Of a DNA stretch of 12,819 bases, positions 7,458 through 12,819 are shown in pieces. Positions within the stretch are counted from its first letter, which is position 1. The number at the start of each line of letters is the position of its first letter. Origin of the DNA: DATAQC01 sp039649175 (lineage in GTDB: Bacteria > Actinomycetota > Acidimicrobiia > Acidimicrobiales > AC-14); the NCBI GenBank assembly GCA_039649175.1, contig JBBWZS010000001.1, positions 1 through 12,819 of the forward strand. Reading direction: 5' to 3'. The position numbers and the translations under genes are program-made. The notes under the pieces were generated by a model. It searched no databases. It was given only the letters and a program-made list of their open reading frames with translations, and was not told the origin of the DNA.

Positions 7458-9224
7458 GTGGTGCCCGACGTCACCGCTCTCGACCGGCCCCTCGACTACC
7501 TCATCCCCGCCCACCTCGATGCCGACATCCGCATCGGCACGGTGGTGCGGGTGCCGCTCCACGGCCGTCGGGTGCGGGGCTGGGTCATCGAGCGGGCGTC
7601 ACAGGCGGCGACCGACCGACCTCTCCAACCGGTGGCCAAAGTCACCGGGTGGGGGCCGGGCGCCGACCTGGTCGACCTGGCCCGGTGGGCGGCGTGGCGA
7701 TGGGCAGGGCCACGGGTGACATTCCTGCGCGCCGCCTCCCCCCCGGGAGCGGTGCGCACACTGCCCGCTCCCCCCGACCGTTCCGGTCACGTTTCGGCAG
7801 GTCCTGGCGCGGCGGAACGTGACCGGAACGCCGTGGGGCCGGCCCCGATGGTGGTCGACGCCTTCTCCGGGGGACCGGTCGTGGTCCGGCTCCCGCCGGC
7901 GAGCGACGCCTTCGACTATGTGGCCGAGGCGGCCCGGCGGGGTGACGCCCTGGTGCTGGCCCCCTCGGTCGGTGCGGCGGCCCTCATCGCCGCCCGGCTG
8001 CGGCGGTCCGGACACGCCGTGGCCCTGCTGCCGGGCGACTGGGCCCGAGCGGCGGCCGGCTGTTGTGTGGCGGTGGGGGCCCGGGGAGCGGCGTGGGCGC
8101 CGCGTCCCTCTCTGGCGGCGGTGGTGGTCGTCGACGAGCACGACGAGGGCTGGCAGGAGGAGCGGGCTCCCACGTGGAACGGGCGCGACGTGGCCGTTGA
8201 GCGCGCCCGGCGAGCCGGCGCCCCGTGCGTGCTCGTGTCGGCGTGCCCGTCGCTCGATACGCTCGCGTCGATGCGACTCCTGACGCCGTCGCGAAGCGAC
8301 GAGCGCGAGGGCTGGCCGATCGTCGAGGTCATCGACCGGCGCACCGAGGAACCGGGTGCCGGGTTGTACTCGACTCGCCTGGTGGCCCTCGTCCGCCAGG
8401 CCGAAGCGGGTCGCCGCGTGGTGTGCGTGCTCAACCGGCGGGGCCGGGCCCGCCTCCTCGCGTGCTCGGCGTGCGGGGAGCTGGCCCGGTGCGAGCCGTG
8501 CGGGGCGTTGGTCGAGGAGGTCGACGACACCGGGACGGCGTCCAATCTCCTGCGCTGTCGCCGGTGCCTTGCCCAGCGCCCGGTCCTGTGCGCGGCGTGC
8601 GGGTCGACGCGCCTGCGGGTGTTGCGGGTGGGCGTGAGCCGGGCGCGCGAAGACCTCGAGCGACTTGCCGGGATCCCCGTCGACGAAGTCACCGGTGATG
8701 CCGCCCCGGGCCCGTTGCCCAGCGCGCCGGTGCTGGTGGGCACGTCGGCGGTGCTGCACCGCGTGGCCCGGGCGTGGGCCGTGGTCTTCCTCGACCTTGA
8801 CCAGGAACTGCTCGCCCCGCGCTGGCGGGCCGCCGAGCAGGCGATGGCGCAACTGGTCCGGGCGGCGCGGGTCGTGGGCAGTCGCCCCGAGGGCGGGCGG
8901 ATCGTCGTGCAGACCCGCCTTCCCGACCACGAGGTGATCGACGCCGCCGTGCACGCCGACCCGTCGCGGCTGGCTGTCGTCGAGTCGGCGCGCCGCGCCG
9001 CGCTGGGCTTTCCGCCCCACCGCGCCGTGGCCGTGGTCTCGGGTGCCTCCGCCGAGGTGTTCGCCGCCGCCGTGGCCACCCAACCGGGCGTCGAGGTCCT
9101 GGGGCCCAACCGTGACCAGTGGCTCGTGCGGGCCGCCGACCATGAACGGTTGTCGGAGGCCCTGGCCGGTGTCGCCCGCCCGAAAGGCCGTCTCCGGGTC
9201 GCGGTCGACCCCCTCCGGGTATGA
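7458..9224 (+). CDS. priA: Actinobacterial PriA-like primosomal protein N' (helicase motifs degenerate)
   Basis: PriA recognises stalled forks and restarts replication. This 588-residue protein has the N-terminal DNA-binding domain (VPDVTALDRPLDYLIP), but the Walker A P-loop is absent: around residues 144-152 the sequence is RLPPASDAF. A Walker B-like DEHDE (226-230) followed by GWQEERAPTWNGRDVA remains. The zinc-binding cysteines are intact: C336, C339, C345, C348 and C367, C370, C378, C381. Actinobacterial PriA proteins are known to lack helicase residues, so it probably acts as a fork-binding or loading factor rather than a motor. The start is either GTG 7458 or GTG 7461. Conserved-looking sequence (AKVVPDV) begins just upstream of these, and GGGGA at 7440-7444 sits 4 nt before ATC 7449. 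A long inverted repeat lies in the linker at residues about 108-125. The TGA overlaps the next gene as ATGA. Confidence 0.9.
   Translation: MVPDVTALDRPLDYLIPAHLDADIRIGTVVRVPLHGRRVRGWVIERASQAATDRPLQPVAKVTGWGPGADLVDLARWAAWRWAGPRVTFLRAASPPGAVRTLPAPPDRSGHVSAGPGAAERDRNAVGPAPMVVDAFSGGPVVVRLPPASDAFDYVAEAARRGDALVLAPSVGAAALIAARLRRSGHAVALLPGDWARAAAGCCVAVGARGAAWAPRPSLAAVVVVDEHDEGWQEERAPTWNGRDVAVERARRAGAPCVLVSACPSLDTLASMRLLTPSRSDEREGWPIVEVIDRRTEEPGAGLYSTRLVALVRQAEAGRRVVCVLNRRGRARLLACSACGELARCEPCGALVEEVDDTGTASNLLRCRRCLAQRPVLCAACGSTRLRVLRVGVSRAREDLERLAGIPVDEVTGDAAPGPLPSAPVLVGTSAVLHRVARAWAVVFLDLDQELLAPRWRAAEQAMAQLVRAARVVGSRPEGGRIVVQTRLPDHEVIDAAVHADPSRLAVVESARRAALGFPPHRAVAVVSGASAEVFAAAVATQPGVEVLGPNRDQWLVRAADHERLSEALAGVARPKGRLRVAVDPLRV
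7779..7830. repeat. 18-bp-arm inverted repeat within priA
   Basis: The left arm CGTTCCGGTCACGTTTCG (7779-7796) and the right arm CGGAACGTGACCGGAACG (7813-7830) are reverse complements except for one pair, which is a permitted U.G wobble in RNA. Fifteen pairs from the outer end are perfect. The loop is 16 nt. Each arm contains two near-identical GGAACG hexamers 11 nt apart (one is GAAACG on the left arm). The repeat falls between the N-terminal and helicase-like domains, keeps the priA frame open, and is not seen elsewhere in this window. Confidence 0.85.
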
Positions 9225-9808
9225 AGCGCCTCGTCATCGTCCGCCACGGCGAGACCGAGTGGTCGCTCAGCGGCCAGCACACGGGCTCGACCGACATCGA
9301 GCTCACGCCGGCGGGCAAGGCAGGGGCCACCGCCCTCGGCCATCGTCTGCGTGAGCTGGGTCTGGCTCCCACCATCCGGCTCTCCAGTCCCCGGGTCCGG
9401 GCCATCGAGACCGCCCGGCTGGCGGGCCTGGGTGACGGCCTGGTCGTCGACGAGCGCCTGTCCGAAGTCGACTACGGCGACTACGAGGGGCGCACCACCG
9501 CCGACATCCGCAAGGACCGGCCTGACTGGGAGCTGTTCCGCCACGGCTGCCCGGGGGGCGAGACCCTCGAGGACGCCGGTCGCCGGGCCGACGACCTCCT
9601 GGCCTCGCTGGCACCCGAGGAGGGCGACGAGGTCGTCTCGCTGGCCGGCCACGGGCACTTCTCACGCGTGCTCACCGCCCGCTACCTCGGCCTGCCCGCC
9701 TTCCAGGGCCGCGTGCTGGCCCTGGGGACGGCCAGCCTGTCGCTGCTCGGCCACGAGCACGAGTGGCGTGCCCTGTTGAAGTGGAACGACCAGGTGCAGG
9801 CCGGCTGA
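9221..9808 (+). CDS. Histidine phosphatase (phosphoglycerate mutase-like) family protein
   Basis: A 195-residue member of branch 1 of the histidine phosphatase superfamily. The phospho-acceptor His9 lies in VRHGETEWS. SSPRVRAIETA supplies the usual conserved Arg, RLSEVDYGDYEGRT is the family's acidic segment, and AGHGHFSRVL carries the second catalytic His (144). The size and the RHGETEW start resemble small phosphatases (GpmB/CobC-like) rather than the roughly 250-residue cofactor-dependent glycolytic mutase, so the substrate cannot be named from sequence. The ATG overlaps the priA stop as ATGA, implying co-translation with priA. The gene ends 7 nt from the end of the convergent minus-strand gene. 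Confidence 0.93.
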   Translation: MKRLVIVRHGETEWSLSGQHTGSTDIELTPAGKAGATALGHRLRELGLAPTIRLSSPRVRAIETARLAGLGDGLVVDERLSEVDYGDYEGRTTADIRKDRPDWELFRHGCPGGETLEDAGRRADDLLASLAPEEGDEVVSLAGHGHFSRVLTARYLGLPAFQGRVLALGTASLSLLGHEHEWRALLKWNDQVQAG

Positions 9809-9815
9809 CCCGACT

Positions 9816-10136
9816 TCAGGACGGCGACGGCGGGTCTGTGCGTGCGGCGCCGCCACCGAGGGCGACGACGACGGCGCCCAGGTCGGCGACCACCTGGTGA
9901 CGTTGCCGGACGTCGTCGTCGCCCGCTCCGATCTCGGTCGTCAGTGCCTGGAGCACGGCGACCCGGTGGGCGGCTTGGTCGGCGTGAACGTCTCGCGTCG
10001 CCTCCGCCACCCTTGCCGCCCTCGGGGCCAGGGTGGCGAGGATCGTGACCGCCTCACGTGGCGCCAGGCGGCCGGTCACCAGGGCGATAGCCGTGGTGAT
10101 CACGTCCTCGACGGGCCCAGGCGCAGGGTCGTCCAC
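9816..10136 (-). CDS. Small hypothetical protein
   Basis: I do not recognise the family. The 106-residue product is soluble, alanine-rich and predicted helical, with a run of likely amphipathic helices (VITTAIALVTGRLAPREAVTIL onwards) and a Gly/Pro/Ser-rich tail. No membrane segment, signal peptide or catalytic motif is visible. Support that it is real: high G/C at third codon positions, a fit between neighbours on both sides, and a TACGGT box exactly 7 nt before its GTG start, matching other leaderless genes here. It converges on the phosphatase gene with a 7-nt gap and diverges from the gene at 10268. Competing plus-strand frames over the same stretch lack a promoter, a ribosome site and recognisable protein sequence. 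Confidence 0.6.
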   Translation of the reverse strand: MDDPAPGPVEDVITTAIALVTGRLAPREAVTILATLAPRAARVAEATRDVHADQAAHRVAVLQALTTEIGAGDDDVRQRHQVVADLGAVVVALGGGAARTDPPSPS

Positions 10137-10149
10137 TCATCCGACCGTA
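10137..10149 (-). promoter_or_regulatory. Probable leaderless promoter of the minus-strand small gene
   Basis: Read on the minus strand, TACGGT (10149-10144) is followed by 7 nt (CGGATGA) and then the GTG start at 10136. No Shine-Dalgarno is present. No convincing -35 box is seen at 16-18 nt, although the inverted repeat TGACGG-N7-CCGTCA overlaps that position. Confidence 0.45.
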
Positions 10150-10165
10150 GCCCGACGGCTGTCGT

Positions 10166-10184
10166 TGACGGGCTGTCACCGTCA
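10166..10184. promoter_or_regulatory. Inverted repeat in the divergent intergenic region, possible operator
   Basis: TGACGG (10166-10171) and CCGTCA (10179-10184) form a 6-bp inverted repeat with a 7-nt spacer. It overlaps TTGACG (10165-10170), a good -35 match for the plus strand, and also the expected -35 region of the minus-strand gene. No clear plus-strand -10 box lies at the right distance. A shared regulator site is possible, but short repeats like this also arise by chance. Confidence 0.3.
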
Positions 10185-10267
10185 GGCCGACATCGCAGGG
10201 TCGAAGTGCGCGAAGGTTCGTGGCGGTCGGCCGACGCGCCGATCGGTACACGAAGAGAGGGACAGCC

Positions 10268-10558
10268 ATGGCTGTTGCGGTGCAGATGGACTTCGACGGC
10301 GGCACGCTTGACCAGTACGACGTGGTCTGCCAGAAGATGGGGCTCACCCCCAAGGGACCGGGGCCGGCGGGGGCGATCTCCCACTTCGCCACCATGACCG
10401 ACTCGGGCCTGCGCATCGTCGACGTGTGGGAGACCCGGGAGCAGTTCGACACGTTCGCCCGGGAGCAGATCGGGCCGTTCGCGCAGGAGGCCGGTATCGC
10501 CAGCCGGCCCCAGTTGCAGTTCTTCGAGGTCCACAACTACTTCACGCCCGGCTCCTGA
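10268..10558 (+). CDS. Small protein, predicted dimeric alpha/beta-barrel (ABM-like) fold
   Basis: The 96-residue product begins AVAVQMDFDGGTLDQYD, followed by the conserved-looking block LRIVDVWETREQFDTFAREQIGPF and ends FFEVHNYFTPGS. This beta-strand/helix pattern, with a V-W-E-S/T-R-E-x-F-D-x-F motif, is typical of small actinobacterial proteins of the ferredoxin-like dimeric alpha/beta-barrel superfamily. That group includes antibiotic-biosynthesis monooxygenases and haem-degrading enzymes but also many proteins of unknown role. No catalytic residue allows a reaction to be assigned. Start ATG 10268 is supported by AGAGAGG (10254-10260) with a 7-nt spacer; an upstream in-frame GTG at 10220 adds only non-conserved sequence. 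It is transcribed away from the minus-strand gene. Confidence 0.85.
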   Translation: MAVAVQMDFDGGTLDQYDVVCQKMGLTPKGPGPAGAISHFATMTDSGLRIVDVWETREQFDTFAREQIGPFAQEAGIASRPQLQFFEVHNYFTPGS

Positions 10559-10623
10559 TCGCCGGCCGCGGCAGCGGCGCCCGGTTGCGGTCGATGTGAC
10601 GGCCACGAGGATGGTGGAGCTCA

Positions 10624-10641
10624 CCTCCACGGTGGTGGAGG
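10624..10641. promoter_or_regulatory. 7-bp hairpin/inverted repeat upstream of the DUF3472-like gene
   Basis: CCTCCAC (10624-10630), loop GGTG, GTGGAGG (10635-10641) is a perfect stem. A further GTGGAG at 10614-10619 can pair with CTCCAC 10625-10630 instead, so two mutually exclusive hairpins are possible. The element lies 66 bases after the preceding stop codon and overlaps the expected -35 region of the next promoter. It may be an operator or a terminator without a T run. Confidence 0.35.
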
Positions 10642-10652
10642 CGCGGCTGCCT

Positions 10653-10668
10653 TAGGCTCGGCCTCATC
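10653..10668 (+). promoter_or_regulatory. Possible near-leaderless promoter of the DUF3472-like gene
   Basis: TAGGCT (10653-10658) matches TANNNT and ends 10 nt before GTG 10669, so the transcript would have a leader of 0-3 nt. No Shine-Dalgarno is present in front of the GTG. This spacing is longer than at the other three candidates, so confidence is lower. Confidence 0.35.
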
Positions 10669-11379
10669 GTGACCGCGCCGCCACCGAGGGCACGGGGGCC
10701 CTACACGGAGTGGTTCTGGCCGGCTCCGCCGTCCGCCGGAGGCCGGGACGGGTTCTCGAGCTTCGAGCACACCGTGACGCCCGAGATCGACCCGGGCCCC
10801 CAGGCCACCTACTTCTGGGCCCACCAGTTCGGCCTCGAGGGCGGCGAGGGCGGCTACATCGGTCTCCAGACCAAGGGCAACCGGGCCGACGGGTCACTCG
10901 GCAAGATGGCCATCTTCTCCCTGTGGGACGCCATCGGGGCCGACGGCCCGGGCGTCGTCCGCTTCAGCGGGGAAGGCACGGGGTGGAGCGCTCGCATCGC
11001 CTACCACTGGGAGCAGGACACGACCTACCGCCTCCGGGTCGGCATCGACGGCGATATGCCCGAAGGGACGTGGTGGGCGGCGTCGGTGCTCGATCTCGAC
11101 GCCGGCGAGGAGCGCCATATCGGCCGGCTGATGGCAAAGCCGGGGTGGGGTGGTCTGCGGCCCTGGTCGGTGATGTGGACCGAGTACTACGGGCCGCCCC
11201 TGCGCCGCTGCGGCGACCTGGCCGAGGTGAGCGCGGTGTTCGGCACTCCTGTCGCCGACGGCGGCGTCGAACCAATCCGTGTGTCGAGCCATGTCGGTGA
11301 CGGCACCTGCGACACCACCCGTATCACCGGTCTCGACCACGGGGTCCGTCACGAGATGGGTCTTCCCGAGCGTCGCTAG
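10669..11379 (+). CDS. DUF3472-like protein, predicted beta-rich fold
   Basis: The 236-residue product contains ATYFWAHQFGLEGGEGGYIGLQ, followed by FSLWDAIGADGPGV, an Arg/Gly/Trp-rich beta region (GTGWSARIAYHWEQDTTYRLRV) and WSVMWTEYYGPPLRRC. The Y-F/Y-W-A-x-Q-F-G-x-x-G-G-x-G-G-Y-x-G-L-Q pattern is what I associate with DUF3472, a beta-sandwich-like family of unknown function. The match is from memory and not verified. There is no signal peptide or membrane helix, which is notable because many relatives are, as far as I recall, exported; it should be cytoplasmic as written. The GTG start lacks a ribosome site and follows a TAGGCT box. It is a separate unit between the small alpha/beta-barrel gene and def. 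Confidence 0.8.
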   Translation: MTAPPPRARGPYTEWFWPAPPSAGGRDGFSSFEHTVTPEIDPGPQATYFWAHQFGLEGGEGGYIGLQTKGNRADGSLGKMAIFSLWDAIGADGPGVVRFSGEGTGWSARIAYHWEQDTTYRLRVGIDGDMPEGTWWAASVLDLDAGEERHIGRLMAKPGWGGLRPWSVMWTEYYGPPLRRCGDLAEVSAVFGTPVADGGVEPIRVSSHVGDGTCDTTRITGLDHGVRHEMGLPERR

Positions 11380-11401
11380 GGGGATCCCCGGGCGGGCCCG
11401 G
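11380..11401 (+). terminator. Paired GC-rich hairpins after the DUF3472-like gene
   Basis: Directly after the TAG stop come the palindrome GGGGATCCCC (11380-11389) and the inverted repeat CCGGGC-GG-GCCCGG (11388-11401), which overlap by two bases and so compete. No T run follows. They may slow or end transcription before the def promoter. Confidence 0.3.
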
Positions 11402-11414
11402 CGGACGTAGCCAA

Positions 11415-11432
11415 ACCCGTCGGCCGACGGGT
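11415..11432. promoter_or_regulatory. Perfect 18-bp palindrome abutting the def -10 box, candidate operator
   Basis: ACCCGTCGGCCGACGGGT is identical to its reverse complement over all 18 bases. Its last T is the first base of the TACCCT -10 box of def, so it fills the -10/-35 spacer. A two-fold-symmetric site here would suit a dimeric regulator. As RNA it could also form a hairpin ending the upstream transcript, although no T run follows. Confidence 0.5.
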
Positions 11433-11443
11433 ACCCTCGCAGG
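11432..11443 (+). promoter_or_regulatory. Probable leaderless promoter of def
   Basis: TACCCT (11432-11437) fits TANNNT and ends 6 nt before GTG 11444. No Shine-Dalgarno at a usual distance precedes the GTG. The -35 region (about 11409-11414) does not resemble TTGACA. Confidence 0.45.
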
Positions 11444-12031
11444 GTGGCTCCCTTCAAGATCCGAGTGTTCGGCGACCCGGTCCTGCGCCAGCCCACCCAG
11501 GACGTCGCCGAGATCGACGAGAAGCTGGTGAGGCTGGCCGACGACATGCTCGCCACCATGTACGCGGCGCCGGGAATCGGCCTGGCTGCCCCCCAGGTCG
11601 GTATCCAGAAGCGCCTCTTCGTCTACGACATCGGTGGGGGCCCCCACGCGGTGGTGAATCCCCGGCTCTCCGGCCAGGAGGGGGAGTGGACCTACGAGGA
11701 GGGCTGCCTCTCGGTGCCGGAGCTGTCGTGGTCCATCGTGCGCTACGAGCGGGTCCACCTCGACGGCTACGACCTGGACGGCAACGAGCTGTCGATCGAC
11801 GCCGACGAGTTGCTGGCCCGCATGTTCCAGCACGAGTGCGACCACCTCGACGGCATGCTGCTCCTCGAGCGTCTCGACAAGCGCCAGCGCAAGGGAGCGA
11901 TGCGGGCGTTGCGCCAGCGCGCCCTCGGGCTTCCCGAGCAGGAGACGGCCATGGACGACCGCGGAGCGGCGGGCGCCGGGAGCCACGGTATGGCGACCGC
12001 GGCCGACCAGACAGCATCGGTCACCCGATAG
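11444..12031 (+). CDS. def: Peptide deformylase
   Basis: Removes the formyl group from the N-terminal methionine of nascent proteins at the ribosome, using a metal (usually Fe or Zn) held by one Cys and two His. All three signature motifs are present: GIGLAAPQVG (about 45-54), EGCLSVPE with metal ligand Cys88, and HECDHLDG with His130, catalytic Glu131 and His134. The product is 195 residues. The core ends near residue 165; the last roughly 30 residues (Ala/Gly/Ser-rich, ending QTASVTR) are a non-conserved tail. GTG 11444 is chosen because homology starts right after it (KIRVFGDPVLR) and a TACCCT box lies 6 nt upstream. The TAG stop (12029-12031) overlaps the proposed fmt start as ATAG. Confidence 0.96.
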   Translation: MAPFKIRVFGDPVLRQPTQDVAEIDEKLVRLADDMLATMYAAPGIGLAAPQVGIQKRLFVYDIGGGPHAVVNPRLSGQEGEWTYEEGCLSVPELSWSIVRYERVHLDGYDLDGNELSIDADELLARMFQHECDHLDGMLLLERLDKRQRKGAMRALRQRALGLPEQETAMDDRGAAGAGSHGMATAADQTASVTR

Positions 12032-12819
12032 GAGCGCGTCGGCGGCTCGTCTTCCTGGGCACCCCCGAGGTCGCCGTCGGACCCCTGCGGGCCCTGGTGG
12101 CCGCCGGTCACGACGTGGCCCTGGTGGTGTCGCAGCCCGACCGCAAGCGGGGCCGGGGCGGCAGCCTTGTCGCCAGCCCGGTCAAGGCGGCGGCCGGCGA
12201 GCTGGGCCTGGCGACCAGCGATCGGGTCGACGACGTGATCGAGGCCGGCGCCGGTCTGGGAGTGGTCGTGGCCTACGGACGCCTCATCCGGCCCCACGTG
12301 CTGGCCGCCGTGCCCATGGTCAACATCCACTTCTCGCTGCTCCCCCGCTGGCGGGGTGCGGCCCCGGTGGAGCGGGCCATCCTCGCCGGCGACACCGTCA
12401 CCGGCGTGTGCGTCATGGCGTTGGAGGAGGGACTCGACACCGGCCCCATCTACGCCAGCGAGGAGGTGGCGATCGGCCCTGACGAGACCGCCGACGAGCT
12501 GCGCGCCCGGCTGGGTGATCGCGGCACCGCCATGCTGGTCGACCTGTTGGACGGTGACGAGCTGCCCCCACCCCGTCCCCAGTCGGGCGAGCCGACCTAC
12601 GCGGCCAAGCTGGCCCCCGCCGACCATCACCTCGACTGGCACCTGCCGGCGGCGGAGTTGCACAGGGTCGTTCGGGTGGGCCAGGCGTGGACGACCTTTC
12701 GCGGGTCGCGCCTCAAGGTCCACCGCACCCGGCTGGTACATGACGCAGCCATGTCGCCGGGCGTCCTCGACCCCACCACCCTGGTCGTAGGCGCCGGCGA
12801 CGGCGGTCTGCAGCTGGTG
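12028..12819 (+). CDS. fmt: Methionyl-tRNA formyltransferase, N-terminal part (3' truncated by window edge)
   Basis: Formylates Met-tRNAfMet using 10-formyltetrahydrofolate to make the bacterial initiator. The open frame gives 264 codons to the window end, of about 310 expected. Seen: RLVFLGTPEVAV at the N-terminus, VVSQPDRKRGRG, SPVKAAA, VVVAYGRLIRP, then the catalytic triad in NIHFSLLPRWRGAAP (Asn and His) and LDTGPIY (Asp), followed by the start of the C-terminal tRNA-binding region (AKLAPADHHLDW). No ATG, GTG or TTG precedes RLVFLGTPE in frame until GTG 11836, far inside def; the next downstream is GTG 12097, which would delete the first strand and the GTPE motif. ATA 12028 overlaps the def stop as ATAG. 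AGGAG at 12030-12034 would suit a start near 12040, where the codon is CGG. The 5' boundary is therefore inferred. Confidence 0.9.
   Translation, partial: MGARRRLVFLGTPEVAVGPLRALVAAGHDVALVVSQPDRKRGRGGSLVASPVKAAAGELGLATSDRVDDVIEAGAGLGVVVAYGRLIRPHVLAAVPMVNIHFSLLPRWRGAAPVERAILAGDTVTGVCVMALEEGLDTGPIYASEEVAIGPDETADELRARLGDRGTAMLVDLLDGDELPPPRPQSGEPTYAAKLAPADHHLDWHLPAAELHRVVRVGQAWTTFRGSRLKVHRTRLVHDAAMSPGVLDPTTLVVGAGDGGLQLV

Noticed and set aside
7741..7830. The priA inverted repeat as a CRISPR repeat or intrinsic terminator
   Set aside because: There is a single copy with no spacers or array, no T run follows it, and it lies inside an intact coding frame.
7599..9658. Two long minus-strand frames (514 and 580 codons) opposite priA and the phosphatase gene
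   Set aside because: Both overlap confidently identified genes completely and show Arg/Gly/Pro-rich shadow composition.
9897..10397. 166-codon plus-strand frame across the divergent intergenic region
   Set aside because: It overlaps both the minus-strand small gene and the start of the alpha/beta-barrel gene, is Arg-rich without family features, and has no start signals.

Overview
The window is very GC-rich, with strong G/C preference at third codon positions and extensive open reading on both strands. Gene content and order point to a high-GC actinobacterium. The block pyrF - mihF (integration host factor) - gmk - rpoZ - coaBC - metK - priA is an actinobacterial arrangement. CoaBC carries the actinobacterial active-site variant (PAMHAEMW), and PriA is the helicase-degenerate actinobacterial form. 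A class-1 (PyrD-B-like) dihydroorotate dehydrogenase between carB and pyrF hints at an Acidimicrobiia-like lineage, but that placement is inference from memory and was not searched.

Layout. Positions 3-3573 (+) are the tail of a pyrimidine operon: the C-terminal 623 codons of carB, then pyrD and pyrF. Positions 3649-9808 (+) form a tightly packed housekeeping run: mihF, gmk, rpoZ, coaBC, metK, priA and a histidine-phosphatase gene, several joined by 4-nt overlaps. A small hypothetical gene on the minus strand (10136-9816) converges on that run and diverges from a small plus-strand gene for a predicted dimeric alpha/beta-barrel protein (10268-10558). A DUF3472-like gene (10669-11379) and the deformylase/formyltransferase pair def-fmt (11444 to the window end, fmt truncated) finish the window. 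No tRNA, rRNA, CRISPR array, insertion sequence or transposase was seen, and no intergenic gap exceeds about 130 bases.

How the genes work together: carB, pyrD and pyrF act in de novo UMP synthesis and gmk supplies GDP. rpoZ is an RNA polymerase subunit and mihF a nucleoid/recombination protein. coaBC makes 4'-phosphopantetheine for CoA, metK makes S-adenosylmethionine, and priA is tied to replication restart. def and fmt remove and add the N-formyl group of initiator methionine.

This is mostly an ordinary core-genome region. The less ordinary signals are: (1) two essential-type genes (gmk, fmt) with no ATG/GTG/TTG in a usable place, whose only geometrically sensible starts are CTG in CTGA and ATA in ATAG, at the same 4-nt-overlap position used by metK (GTGA) and the phosphatase (ATGA); (2) an almost perfect 18-bp-arm inverted repeat inside a non-conserved linker of priA; (3) a perfect 18-bp palindrome abutting the def -10 box; (4) four transcription-unit-leading genes with a TANNNT box 6-10 nt before the start codon, as expected for leaderless mRNAs. 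I found no convincing new multi-gene system.
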